From: Paulinella micropora
Lineage: Eukaryota; Cercozoa; Imbricatea; Euglyphida
DNA: 53,295 nucleotides
NCBI GenBank assembly: GCA_009731375.1
Contig: BJOX01000350.1
Location: 153,863-207,157, forward strand
Reading direction: 5' to 3'
Position numbers and translations under genes: made by a program
Notes under the pieces: generated by a model
What the model saw: the letters and a program-made list of their open reading frames with translations, nothing else
Told to the model about the DNA's origin: nothing
Database searches by the model: none
In this document: piece after piece, positions 10,650 to 20,879 of the stretch
How the letters are laid out: each line of letters starts with the position of its first letter
Position numbering within the stretch: position 1 is the stretch's first letter

Positions 10650-10805
10650 GTTACGATAGTAGGATATTGAATAAACAGATAACTGTTACTAACGAAATGA
10701 AGACTGAGGAATACCTAAAGTAGGGTTTCCGTAATCTCCAGACCAAGGTTAACCGACAGACCGGAACGATCAGTATTGCCATTATATACCGGGTGGGCCG
10801 GCATA
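10650..10805 (+). repeat. LTR-like direct repeat, left copy
   Basis: Runs from 'gttacgatagtaggatattg' to 'taccgggtgggccggcata', and matches 20041-20202 in the same orientation ('atgaagactg.ggaatacctaaa', 'aaccgacagaccggaac'). The two copies flank Copia-1 and its AT target tract. The start resembles the Copia-1 LTR start (TGTTAC... with AATA-rich spacing), so these are plausibly older relatives of that LTR. Confidence 0.7.
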
Positions 10806-10880
10806 CAATATATTATACAATACATATATATATGTATATATATATATGAGGCGCCTCATATTAATATATGTATATATATG

Positions 10881-10909
<29 letters not shown>

Positions 10910-10911
<2 letters not shown>

Positions 10912-11128
10912 TTACAACTAATAATCAATATTAATAGTTACATGGGCCGGCCGTATAAGACTAACGGTGTCGGTAGAGCCATTACTTATATCCGGCCAGT
11001 CATGTCGTTCTGCGCGCCTTCCGTTGGTATGGCGCGTTATTATTAATCAAGCTTTGTTACTGCAGACGTGGTCTACTGTGAGTTCCGGATCATTATATTC
11101 AACTAAGTTCAATAATACTGGTCAAACA
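10910..11128 (+). repeat. Copia-1 5' LTR
   Basis: 219 bp, TGTTACAACTAATAATC to ...CTGGTCAAACA. Shares with the 3' LTR long identical blocks ('gttacatgggccggccgtat', 'acggtgtcggtagagccatt', 'gtggtctactgtgagttccg') but differs by several indels, so the insertion is not recent. Confidence 0.9.
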
Positions 11129-11140
11129 GGTTATTGAACC
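11129..11140 (+). promoter_or_regulatory. Copia-1 primer binding site (probable)
   Basis: GGTTATTGAACC directly follows the LTR end. It resembles the Copia-2 site GGTTATGAGCC with one inserted T and one substitution, and sits where a reverse-transcription primer site must be. No TGG (complement of tRNA 3' CCA) is present, in line with priming by an internal tRNA fragment as known for Drosophila copia. Confidence 0.6.
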
Positions 11141-11536
11141 TTGTAGTGCGAACTCTGACACAGAGCTTTAATCGCTAACATACATTTTTGGTGAGCTGGC
11201 ACTAGGCAGTCACGCAAAAGTGTGCATCTAGTTGACGTGCAGAAGGCAGTCAATCATCATCACATAAGACGTGCTGTAGGCAGTCTCTATCTTTTCTACC
11301 TGAGGTAAGACTAGGTACGATAGGTACTAGGACACCACACCCCTATTTTCCCCTATCTTTTCAACCTCACTCACCTCAGGTTAGTGAGCTTCTGATAGTC
11401 GAGCATATCTCCTATCTTCCGCACTTCGCATACTAGACCAACATGGCAAACCCCATGTTTGATCTAGCTAAGTTCAGAATGAAACCTCCCACTTGAAACT
11501 CCATGACGACAAATATTTCTCTACACTCTGCTTGCA

Positions 11537-12682
11537 GTGATTGGAGCAACCAATCCTAGCGTCCTGTCAGTCATCCCTGGATGTGAGGACCATCCATTCG
11601 TCAAAGCCATGAAAGAACCTAATGTTTTAGTTCCTCCTGACTCTGCCATTGACTCGGAAGACAATCTACTTTCCCCAAGGGAAGAAGACGAGACCACTGG
11701 GAAAGACAAGAAAGAACTACAGACATCAGTGAAAGCTGAACCTAAATCTGACGAGTTGGGAGACTCCGAGACATTCGCTATTCCTACTGAGCTGAAGCAA
11801 AGTACCAATATTGACGCTCGGAAGTAAACCAACTGGTCTATTTAGTTCTCAGCGAGCTGCTAGACATAATGGAACCGTCGAAAAACAAAAGAAGGAATCC
11901 CTCAAAAGGATCCTATTCGCTTACTTGTTGCAGTCTTGCTCCCATGACCGCAAAGTCATGGCAGTGATGCAACAAGGGGGAATGGATGGTGTCGCTTGTT
12001 TCCTTGCACTGCAAAAACATTACGGGGGGCTTGAATTAGTCAAGTTCCAAGAGGACCAGCAAACCATCTACCACTCGTATCCCAAAAGGATGAAGGATGT
12101 GAGTACATGGTTGGCAGCGTACCTCAACATAGTTGAAAAACAAGAGAAACGAATGCGAGCTCCCATCCCCATCCCAATTGAAAGCAGACATGATCATAAA
12201 CAAATTAAAACATCTGCCTCCTTTTGCTCGCTACTATGAGAATGTTTGGTTGTCTTTACTCCCACAACAGAGACCTGACTGGGACGATTTTTTGCAGATA
12301 GTGCAACAAATCGCCCAAGGAAGTGTCTCCGTAACCAAAACACAGAAACTGTATGGGACTGGCACTCACGTGCCGATCCTATCACAGTTAATCTCATAGG
12401 AGCAAGAGAAAAACAAGCAAGGGGAGACAGGATCAAATGTTTCAATTGTAACCATGAACATGTCATGAAGTTCTGTCTTGTGCGTTGTCTCTTAAAAGAC
12501 TGTCCAAGGGATGGTCATGGTCCCAATGACTGTCCTTTAAGACTGGAAGCAGCCAGGACAGTAGCACTAGCTCGAGGGACAGAAGGAAGAAAGAGCAGTA
12601 AGAGTGCTAAGGTTGAGAAGAGTGAGACGAGCACAGACAGAGAGAAGAGTGCTAAGAAGAAAGGGAAGGAGAGACGTAAGTA
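11537..12682 (+). pseudogene. Copia-1 gag, broken, with zinc knuckle
   Basis: Gag would form the virus-like particle. Fragments in different frames: 11537-11827 (acidic N-terminal region), about 11840-12180 ('LLQSCSHDRKVMAVMQQGG...', the helical Copia gag core), 12184-12399 (rest of the core) and 12436-12540, a CCHC knuckle CFNCNHEHVMKFC followed by a second Cys-rich stretch ('CPRDGHGPNDC'), then a Lys/Ser-rich tail to about 12680. At least two frameshifts separate the pieces. The coding strand is strongly A/G-rich. Confidence 0.75.
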
Positions 12683-12788
12683 GAAAGCCATCAGTCTGAA
12701 TGCGGGGGGATCAGACTCATCTTCCTCCAAGTCTAACTCTGAGGACGACGATGAGGAAGATGACTCCGACCTCCCTGATTCGACTGAG

Positions 12789-13595
12789 ATGAATCTTGCT
12801 GTCAATGACGAAGACACAGATGATGAAGGAGAGGGAGTGGATAAAGTGGGATATATAAATCATATGTACGCGATAAGTATGATGGAGAAAGAAGAAGAAG
12901 ATGAGGGAGAGAAAGGAGAGACACACACCACTCTACCCCCACCTTCACCCCTTTTTGTCCCATTCAATCGGCCACCTAGCGCATCTGGAAGAGCTGGAGA
13001 GCAAGCCGGGAGGATGGAGCAAGCACCACGACAAGTAAGGTCAGTGAGAGAGAGCAGTACCACCACACCTACCTTCATGTCTAACGCTTACCAAAGCTCT
13101 ATCAAAATAATCCCTAAGCTGCACGAGAACAACTTCAAGACCTCTTTAGCAGCAGACCCCACCCCCCAAGGGGCGATTTACCCCCTTGGGGATGGGTGGG
13201 GGTTGCTACGTTTCAAGAAGGGGTACAAAAAAGTTCTTCTCAGTACCCACCCTCTAGTCATAAAGGAAATAGACGGGCCGACACTCACTCTTCATGCCCA
13301 ACCTATACTTCAGGACACCTCACACATACCTAGCGGAAAACAGTGTGAGGCCATAGCCGAGAGTACAGGGAGGCGGTGTGAATGGAAACTTTCCGCGGCC
13401 CGGAGGGGAGTAGGGGAAGGGGCTAAGCTAGCAACACAGTTAGGTGAAGGGTTTGACTTCTGTGCTAGACACACAACGCAAGAAAACAGCAGGGCAACTA
13501 TTTTAGAGGTATACAGGTCTAAGCTTAGGGCAGGGTTTTTACCCCCCACAAACTCATTCCTATTATCCCCTAATGAGTGTCTTACTGTCGAATGA
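12789..13595 (+). pseudogene. Copia-1 acidic region and Cys/His accessory motif
   Basis: A 268-codon frame between gag and protease. The N-terminal part is acidic. Residues about 180-230 contain C-x10-C ('QCEAIAESTGRRC') and, about 27 residues later, C-x2-H ('FCARH'). That is the pattern of small zinc-binding modules of the C...GxxC...C..H kind seen in many unrelated proteins. The same arrangement occurs at the same place in Copia-2 (22522-22769), so it seems to be a genuine part of this Copia lineage. Function unknown; nucleic-acid binding is a guess. Confidence 0.6.
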
Positions 13596-13727
13596 GTCAA
13601 ACCCCTTGTTGAGCAGAAAGTTGCGAAGCCCGCTCCTTACCCACCGACACAATCCATATCACCACCTACGTCTTCCTCTTCGTCATCCTCAGCCATTCAT
13701 CAACCAGCTAGGTCTGTAACGTCGACG

Positions 13728-14720
13728 TTGCCATCGTCCGTTCCAGTCTCAGCAAAGAAGATGACGACTGAGGAAGAAGAAGAATGGAAGGAACGACCGT
13801 GGCATTGGAACAGGGTTAGAGTAGTAACTGACGGGGATGGTGCGATCCCAGAGATTAGTGAGTGCAAACGTTTTCTCAAGGCCCTCATTCGAGGTGCTGC
13901 AGGATTACAAGTAAGAGGTTCCCTCGTTACTAAAGCAGATGGGGAGGTCGACGAGCTTTACTGTGACCTTTTCACTGCTTTGGAAAAATGTATTGTCACC
14001 TGTGCTACGAAGCACAAAAATCAATTTGCCCGTGGCATAGTGGCATCATTCCCAATTCATTCCTGAATGGATGAGGGAAACGTCTTTCGCTCTCTCTGGT
14101 AGTACTGCCTCGGCAGATGCCAACTTGTCTGAACTGTTGCACGCAACCCCAACATCATCTACCTCATCACAACCATCACGTTCACATTCCCAGCAATCTG
14201 AACCAGAAGGCTGGCAGTCATCCGAACCAGAACGATCTGACTGTGTCATCATGATGATGGAAAATGAAGAGGGTAGGGGAGAGGTCCTCAACCAATCTGA
14301 AATGATGTGGGTAGATGATAGCGGAGCGATTGAATCTCAATCCCCACACAAAGAGTCTTTCGTCCGAATGAAACTAGACCCTCAGAAGTTTAGGATAGCT
14401 TAGGGTAGCATTTGCACGGAATACAAAGGCAAGGTGGAGATGCGGATGTCAGGTTCCCACGGACAGGAAATTTACGTATTTGATTCCCACACCACTTACA
14501 ATCCACATCTGAGGTATGGACTGTCTCTACCTCAGCGTGGGTTAAGAAAGGTTTAGCTGCGGTGCATCAGAACAACCAAATTGTTGTCCTAAGGGAGCCT
14601 GTCCCCATCGTAGAGGAGCAGATTGTCGTGCGGGGGAGGTCACTGCCAAACAACTCTCGGTATTTGACCCCCCTGGCATGGCACCGCTTAACCCTAACGA
14701 ATGGTACGATCCTGTTCCTT
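13728..14720 (+). pseudogene. Copia-1 protease region, broken
   Basis: 13728-14066 and 14071-14403 form a shared region separated by a stop. 'MWVDDSGAIES' at about 14305-14337 is the aspartic protease active site (DSGA) in typical Copia context (W-x-x-DSGA). After further stops, about 14530-14720 reads 'AAVHQNNQIVVLREPV', parallel to the Copia-2 segment 'AILHQNGQLVILKDPI'. This supports homology of the two elements across the protease and its C-terminal extension. Confidence 0.65.
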
Positions 14721-14857
14721 TGAACTGACAGAGTGTGAAGGTTGAGGGTGATACCCCATCACCCTCTACCATCACATTCTGACTTCCTCCTACTCACCCT
14801 TCTCAGAAAGCATCCCTACCTATATATCATGATGTATATTGTGATGTATCACCGTGT

Positions 14858-16907
14858 ATGTGTGGTTGGAGATGTAACGAGACAAAACTGTATGTGCCAT
14901 ACAGACACGAGGCTGAGAACGAGAAGGGTGAGAGTATACTAGGACAGGGTTTGTCATGTTGTAGCGTTATGATCGACGATGTCTGTTGCAATTATCGTCA
15001 TGACTGTGAACATGATGCCAAATGTGATATGGAAAGAGCCCTTCACCCAGTTGTTCGACCCATCATAAAGAGTGTATCCATGCCATAGTTTTTCATCGCA
15101 TGTGTAAGCATCGCGGTGTAAAAGCTATGGAAAGGATGGCTCATTATATGGGAGTTCAGATAGTGCGGGGTGCAGGATGGAGAGAGCGCATTGCGAAATG
15201 TGAGTATTGTTTGCGCAATAAAATAAAACGATCACCACATTTCAGAGGCAATCACCATATCGTTGAACGCCACCCTGGGATCCACATTTCCATGGATACT
15301 CAGGGTTGGTGGAATATGATATCGTGGGATGGTAAAAACTACAAGTTTACCGTCAAATGTCTCTCCTCAAACTTCGAACTAGACTATTACCTTCGTCATA
15401 AGAATGAATTTTTTCCTTGCTTCCTCAAGGCTGTTGCATTCCTTGAACGGCATACAGGAAGAAAGGTCAAACGCATTACTTGTGACCAAGAACATGGTCT
15501 GTACGGAATCTTTAGGAATTGGTTAGATGAGACGCAGGTTGTTCTCATAGAGGCCCCAACGGCGGAGAAACAAGCTGTCGCTAAAGTTGAGAGATCACAC
15601 CAGACCAATGGAGGTCCGGCTAGAGCTCTCCTTAGTGACGCCGAGTTTCCTCCGTCGTTTTGGACCCAAATGGAGAAGAACACTACGTACATCAACAATC
15701 TCCTCCCTATCTCCCAAGGACCCTTTCGTGGTAAATCCCCTTACGAGATAATCCATAATGTTAAGCCTTATCTACATCACTTGCGCCCTGTGGGGTGTGC
15801 CTCTGTGATGAGGGTTAAGACTTGTAGGGGTAAGGAGAGACGGGGAGGAAAGTGTCATGTTCCTTGGTTATGAACGGAATACCGGGTATTATAGGGTCTA
15901 TGATCCTGTAGATCGTACAATACACGGCAATGTACGGGATGTGGTATTTGACGTATGGAGGTTGGGGAAGAAAGAGGCAGCCAAATCATTGGGGGAGACC
16001 CCAGGGGAGAAAGATAAGCTCTTCTCCGTAGGTTGGAGTGCCGAACCCAAACCCAACTTTAACTCAACCACTACATCCCACACATCAACTGAAACCACGG
16101 AACCTGGTCCCTCTTCAAAGGATAGTAACCTCATTGACGACCCCCCAGCATTAGGACTCAGGACTGTTGCAGGGGGAGTAGTTCATGAGGCCATCACTAC
16201 TGGTATACCTAATGTAACGCATACCTCCCCTCAATCTTCAGGTAAAGCTACGAAAGGTAGTTATGATAGTGAGGACTCCGGTCCTGACTATGAGAACTTA
16301 CCAACCCTCGAACGTCCAAGCCCTAGGGCTAGTTCTGAATCAAGTAGCTGCCGAAAAGATGAGGGAGTCAACGCGTAAAGCAATAGGTAAGAGAGGGAAG
16401 AAAACCAAAAGGGTAATATTAGCAGGGAAACAGGTCAGAGTTCCGGCACGGATGTGGGAGGAAGAATGGGCTAAACAAACCTACGGCGATCAGTGGGAAA
16501 CTGCTGAATGTAAAGGTGTTATGCTCCAACCTTCCGCCCCGATCGTACGGAAATCTAAACGTTTCCCCGCACATGATGTTGCTTTCGATGATGGGATAAC
16601 TGATAAGATGTGGGATAAGGAGATGGTCAAATATGCCTATGGCGAACAAATGTCTGCTGTTCCGCATGTTTTGACACCTACCATTTCACATGCCTTACCC
16701 ACATCTGCGCCGGCGATTGACTCGAATATCACCTCTGAATTCGAGTTCGCCGAGGGGGAGAGAGATAGAATAGAGTCAGAAAAAAGCAAACATGGTACAA
16801 ACTGGTGCTCTCACAAGGAAGCGTCCATCTCCCTTGAGAACGTAATTCCAGGGGAGGTAAGACGAGGAGTGGACACATATCCATCTGCGCGCGCGAGGAT
16901 AGGATAG
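14858..16907 (+). pseudogene. Copia-1 integrase, broken
   Basis: A Cys-rich frame at 14858-15088 precedes the HHCC zinc-binding N-domain (FHRMCKH ... KCEYC, about 15090-15215). The catalytic core (15100-15873) shows the D,D,E residues in context: 'SMDTQG', 'TCDQEHG' and 'VERSHQT'. Then come 'FWTQMEKNTTYINNLLP' and the frame stops at 15871-15873. The C-terminal domain continues in another frame ('MFLGYERNTGYYRVYDP', 15857-16378), and the poorly conserved linker to RT follows in a third (16263-16907). The protein would insert the cDNA into the genome. Confidence 0.85.
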
Positions 16908-16915
16908 ACTGTTGC

Positions 16916-18626
16916 TTAGTTAGCGAACAGGTACCTCTGTTTCCCGTTGTTCAAAAGCCTAAGGATCGAAGACAGGCACGGGAAACTGAGGTACGTCAGC
17001 AGGAAGAGCTTAAGGATTTCGAATGGAGAGAAGAGAGTGAGGCGAGAAGATCTGGGTCCCCCATTATTCCCTTGAAGTGGATAGACTCGATCAAGCAGCA
17101 GGGAACTCGGGATGAGTTCCATAAAGCAAGGGTTACCTTACGGCCTACTTAGGGCGGGTTTACAGTTTGATCCCAAAAAGACATACTCACCAACTGCTCA
17201 CCACCGCACTATTTTGCTTATTATTGCTTATGCTGCTTGTTTTGGGATTGATCTGTGGCTTGTTGACTTCACCACTGCCTACCTCCATGCCCACCTACCT
17301 TATGACATCTATGTTAAGCCCCCCCTGGGTTTGAGAAGCCTGGGTGTCTGGTTGCTTAAGAAGGCTCTTTATGGACACCCTGAATCGGGTAGACCTTGGT
17401 ATGACGTGGTGTCGCACGAGTTAGTTGTGCGACAGAAATTCACCCCCCTTACTCTAGACAAAGCCTCCTTTGTGAAGCTCAGGGATCAACCTAAAGGCAC
17501 CCAATTGCTGTCGTTTCATGTCGACGATGGTGTTCATGCGGCGGACGAGGCCGCACATGAAGCACTAGTAGCCCGTTGAGAGTCAGTAAGCATGGGTTCC
17601 GTTGCAAAAATTTAGGAAAGGCTACGGAGTTCAAGAACATTCAAATAGTACAGACCGATAGAGGGATTTTGCTCCACCAGAGGAAGTATGAGCTCTTAGT
17701 CTTGAACGAACTGGGTTATTTGGAGGAAACCCCCGCTAAGACCCCTTTCACTTCGGAATCGCCAGCACCCCTCAAGCAGGGGCATAGGTTGTTGAAGTAT
17801 GACATCAGGTGTTTAGTAGGGATGCTTATCTTCTTAGCAGTGCACTGTGTTCTTCCGTAGAGGAGACAAAAAGCTTTTGGAGTTGATCTCTGGGTCATTT
17901 AAGGTGCCTAAGGTGCCCAAGTCGTGGAGGGTCACTAGGGAGCCATCAGCAGCCGCTAGCGTTTTAAGTGTGAACCCCATCCAGGGGGAGGAGTATACCT
18001 CGTCCAACTCGATAGTGTTTGATAAGTTTAGTGCGCCCGTGATCGCCAACACCGAAAAGATGATTACAGGGAAACCTTTAATCGGGTTTGCTGACTCAGA
18101 CTTTGCGGGGGATAGATTATCCCGTAAGTCTCGATCGGGATTCATCTTTTTCTTCAATGGTGCCCCCGTTGCTTGGTTCTATAAGTTACAGCCGGTGATA
18201 GCTCAATCTACTCTTGAAGCAGAGACCGTTTCAGCCAATGAAGCGGTGAGGGAGCTCTTAGCCATCAGGCAAACCTTGAGGGATATGGGTATCGCCCTCA
18301 ATGAGCCTACCACCCTATACGAGGACAACGAAGGAGCAATTGTGTTGTCGGAACGGGGGCTCGGAGAATCACGCACCAAACACATTGATGCACGGTATCA
18401 TTTCCTTGCGAAACTCGTAAAAGACCGGGTAGTCATTTTAGCTCGCGTATCGTCCGATGATAATGTCGCGGACATTTTCACCAAGATTAATTTCACGCAT
18501 GATAAGTTTAATCGCTTAGCGGACAAAGTCTCGGTAAGGTTGGACAAATCCAGTTTAAAACGGTTGGGTATTGATTTCTTGCAGCGAAATGATCATGGAA
18601 TTTACTTATATATTCGTATTTTATGA
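16916..18626 (+). pseudogene. Copia-1 reverse transcriptase and RNase H, broken
   Basis: The RT start ('IIPLKWIDSIKQQGTRDEF') lies at about 17065-17120 and the palm at 17112-17579, with 'VDFTTAYLHA', 'KKALYGHPESGRPWYD' and the active site 'FHVDDG' (FHVDD in place of the usual YVDD). Frameshifts occur near 17579 and 17850. RNase H is in 17847-18626: 'GFADSDFAGD', 'AQSTLEAETVSANEA', 'EDNEGAI', 'TKHIDARYHFLAK' and 'DIFTK' give the expected D, E, D and C-terminal motifs. A typical Copia pol end, inactive because of the shifts. Confidence 0.9.
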
Positions 18627-18737
18627 GCAATATTAACAGTATATTCGTATAAATGTAATTTCTCGCATATATCATTTACAGGGACAGACGTTATAGGTAT
18701 ACGCTGGGGAGGCCGACCGCTCAAGTCCCCCTGCGGG

Positions 18738-18740
18738 GCT

Positions 18741-18779
<39 letters not shown>

Positions 18780-18991
18780 NNNNNNNNNNNNNNNNNNNNN
18801 NNNNNNNNNNNNNNNNNNNNNNNNNNNNNNNNNNNNNNNNNNNNNNNNNNNNNNNNNNNNNNNNNNNNNNNNNNNNNNNNNNNNNNNNNNNNNNNNNNNN
18901 NNNNNNNNNNNNNNNNNNNNNNNNNNNNNNNNNNNNNNNNNNNNNNNNNNNNNNNNNNNNNNNNNNNNNNNNNNNCCCCCCCCCCCCCCCC
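18738..18991. other. Poly-C tract with a 196-base gap
   Basis: C homopolymer on both sides of N (18780-18975), in the Copia-1 3' UTR. Probably an assembly failure at a long G:C run. Confidence 0.9.
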
Positions 18992-19325
18992 GCCCCGACT
19001 AATAGTGCGGATCCGGATGTTGAACGCGCCCTTGCCTGACACTTGCGCGGATCAGGGATGTGATTGCGCTCTTGCCCGGGACCCGCATTTGTGATCGTGA
19101 TCTTGTCCGGGACCTGCGCATTTGCAATCTCTTTATGTACAATTTATGATTGTGACCATAATTGGTCTGTTACAATTATTATTATTATTTTACATATAAT
19201 ATCTTATAAGAGACCAAGTTGGAGGCCAGGGTGGTTGGTGTGATAGGCGTTTCATCACCTCTCGAAGGTTGACAGGCTTGCAATCCACCCCCTGTGCTGT
19301 ACCGGACCGATCGATAATTTATCAT

Positions 19326-19349
19326 TTTTGATACCCCTTACGGGAAGCG
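19326..19349 (+). promoter_or_regulatory. Conserved 24-nt motif in Copia-1 3' UTR
   Basis: TTTT followed by GATACCCCTTACGGGAAGCG, identical to 27624-27647 in Copia-2, while the surrounding UTRs are dissimilar. It includes a small CCC...GGG hairpin. A retained cis-acting signal (packaging, second-strand priming or transcript end formation) is inferred. Confidence 0.6.
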
Positions 19350-19773
19350 TTTGCAATTTTCTTTTTCATATGTGACTATGCTCATATATACGTGATTATA
19401 TAGTAAATAGACAAATGCTTGTATCTTTATTATATGAATTTATTTATGTATCTACTTGTAGTATATCAATAACTTCATATCATATTTAGAAAACACGTGT
19501 CATTATTACATACTACCTTACTCAATAGTTAGGGGATAGGACAATAATCTTCTTCTCGTCGGAGAGGCATCTCTATACAGTGGGTCCGCTGCGCTGCATG
19601 TAATCTACTTGATATATGCTTGCCACGGGTGGAGGGGTAGCCACATCTGACAATACTTCTCGGAGAGAGTAAGGGTAAGTGTTCATAGTATGTTTTGAGT
19701 TTGTGTTTTCTAAGTTTCACAAAATAGTAATAGATGTTAGGACCTGCGTTACCTTTTGCTAATTTACTTTGCT

Positions 19774-19982
19774 CCATGGGGAGTGTTAGAACTAATAATC
19801 AATATTAATAGTTACATGGGCCGGCCGTATAAGAGTAACGGTGTCGGTAGAGCCATTACTTATATCCTGCCAGTCATGTCGTTCTGTGCGCTTTCCGTTT
19901 GGCGCGTTATTAAAGTTTTGTTACTGCAAACGTGGTCTACTGTGAGTTCCGGATCATTATATTAAGTTATACTGGTCAAACA
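19774..19982 (+). repeat. Copia-1 polypurine tract and 3' LTR
   Basis: The purine tract CCATGGGGAG (19774-19783) directly precedes the 3' LTR (19784-19982, 199 bp), which starts TGTTAGAACTAATAATC and ends GGTCAAACA. After it comes (TA)n, as before the 5' LTR. Confidence 0.9.
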
Positions 19983-20040
19983 TATATATATATACTATGA
20001 TATACATATATATAAATATATATATATATATACTTGCACT

Positions 20041-20202
20041 GTTACGGCAGTACGATATTTAATAACAGACACTACTGTACTAACGATATGAAGACTGTGG
20101 AATACCTAAACTATAGGGACTCCGTAGACTTCAGACCAAGCCTGGATAACCGACAGACCGGAACGGTAAGTATTACCATTATATACCGGGTGGGCCGGCA
20201 TA
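20041..20202 (+). repeat. LTR-like direct repeat, right copy
   Basis: Counterpart of 10650-10805, in the same orientation. Downstream (20203-20463) is unassigned sequence with a GC-rich block ('cgccgagcgcgctcac') that is interrupted by the Copia-2 insertion and continues at 28125. Confidence 0.7.
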
Positions 20203-20468
20203 ATCCATTCTCCCCGCCGAGCGCGCTCACCCTTGTGCGCGCGAGAAGTCGAACTTATACCGCCGCCGACCGACCTCGGGATAGAACTGAATGCAAATAC
20301 GAACCCGGCTGAGTGACGGTCCCCGCTGTACTCGTATTAATGAATTACTTGAACAAAATTTCAAGTTAGGCCATTCACTAAGTCAACACCGCTTACACTT
20401 TGTAAGACAGAGTCGATTTTGATTACTACTGGAACTTTAAGTTGGGCCATTCGCCAGATGATACTTAT

Positions 20469-20864
20469 CGTTATTCCTTTTTCATTTCCGTCACGTTACC
20501 CGGAGTTACCGTTACTAGGGTAGTTGATTTGTCATAAGGACGGACAGTACAATTTCCACTTAATTATTCAGTGATACATTATACTTTGCCACTCGAGTGG
20601 CAGTATTGACTTAATCAGTCAGTGTAGAAATTTCTAGGTGAGTAGTCAGTAACTGGAGTCCAGTCATTATAGTTTCCCTCCAGCTTTTTTGAAATTTACG
20701 TTACGCTTATAATTATCTTAGTTTTGCGACGTACTGTAGTTGTCAGAATTCTCTTTTATTAAAGTTGCCTTCCCTCCCTTTTGGTAGCTGTGTGAGACAG
20801 GACCGGTGGACTCTGAAAGAAGTCGGTAAAGGCCTCTATAATGAGCATGCTGAGTTGCTCAAAG
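20469..20864 (+). repeat. Copia-2 5' LTR
   Basis: About 396 bp, from CGTTATTCC to GCTCAAAG. It starts CG where TG is usual, and the 3' LTR does the same, so this was already so at insertion. It carries a palindromic 'gccactcgagtggc' block. Confidence 0.9.
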
Positions 20865-20874
20865 GTTATGAGCC
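20864..20874 (+). promoter_or_regulatory. Copia-2 primer binding site, half-tRNA type
   Basis: GGTTATGAGCC follows the LTR. Its reverse complement GGCTCATAACC matches the anticodon stem-loop of eukaryotic initiator tRNA-Met (anticodon CAT included). Drosophila copia is known to prime from a cleaved initiator tRNA half with a GGTTATGGGCC site. The first G may also be the last LTR base. Confidence 0.75.
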
Positions 20875-20879
20875 TTGGG

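Larger units (their letters stand above)
10910..19982 (+). mobile_element. Copia-1, decayed Ty1/Copia LTR retrotransposon
   Basis: Bounded by direct LTRs (10910-11128 and 19784-19982) starting TGTTA and ending CAAACA. A primer site follows the 5' LTR and a purine tract (GGGGAG) precedes the 3' LTR. The interior order gag, zinc knuckle, extra Cys/His motif, protease, integrase, RT, RNase H is that of Copia/Pseudoviridae. All reading frames are broken by stops and frameshifts and the 3' UTR has a gap (18780-18975), so the copy is inactive. The flanks are (TA)n on both sides, so a TATAT target duplication is possible but cannot be proved. Confidence 0.92.
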
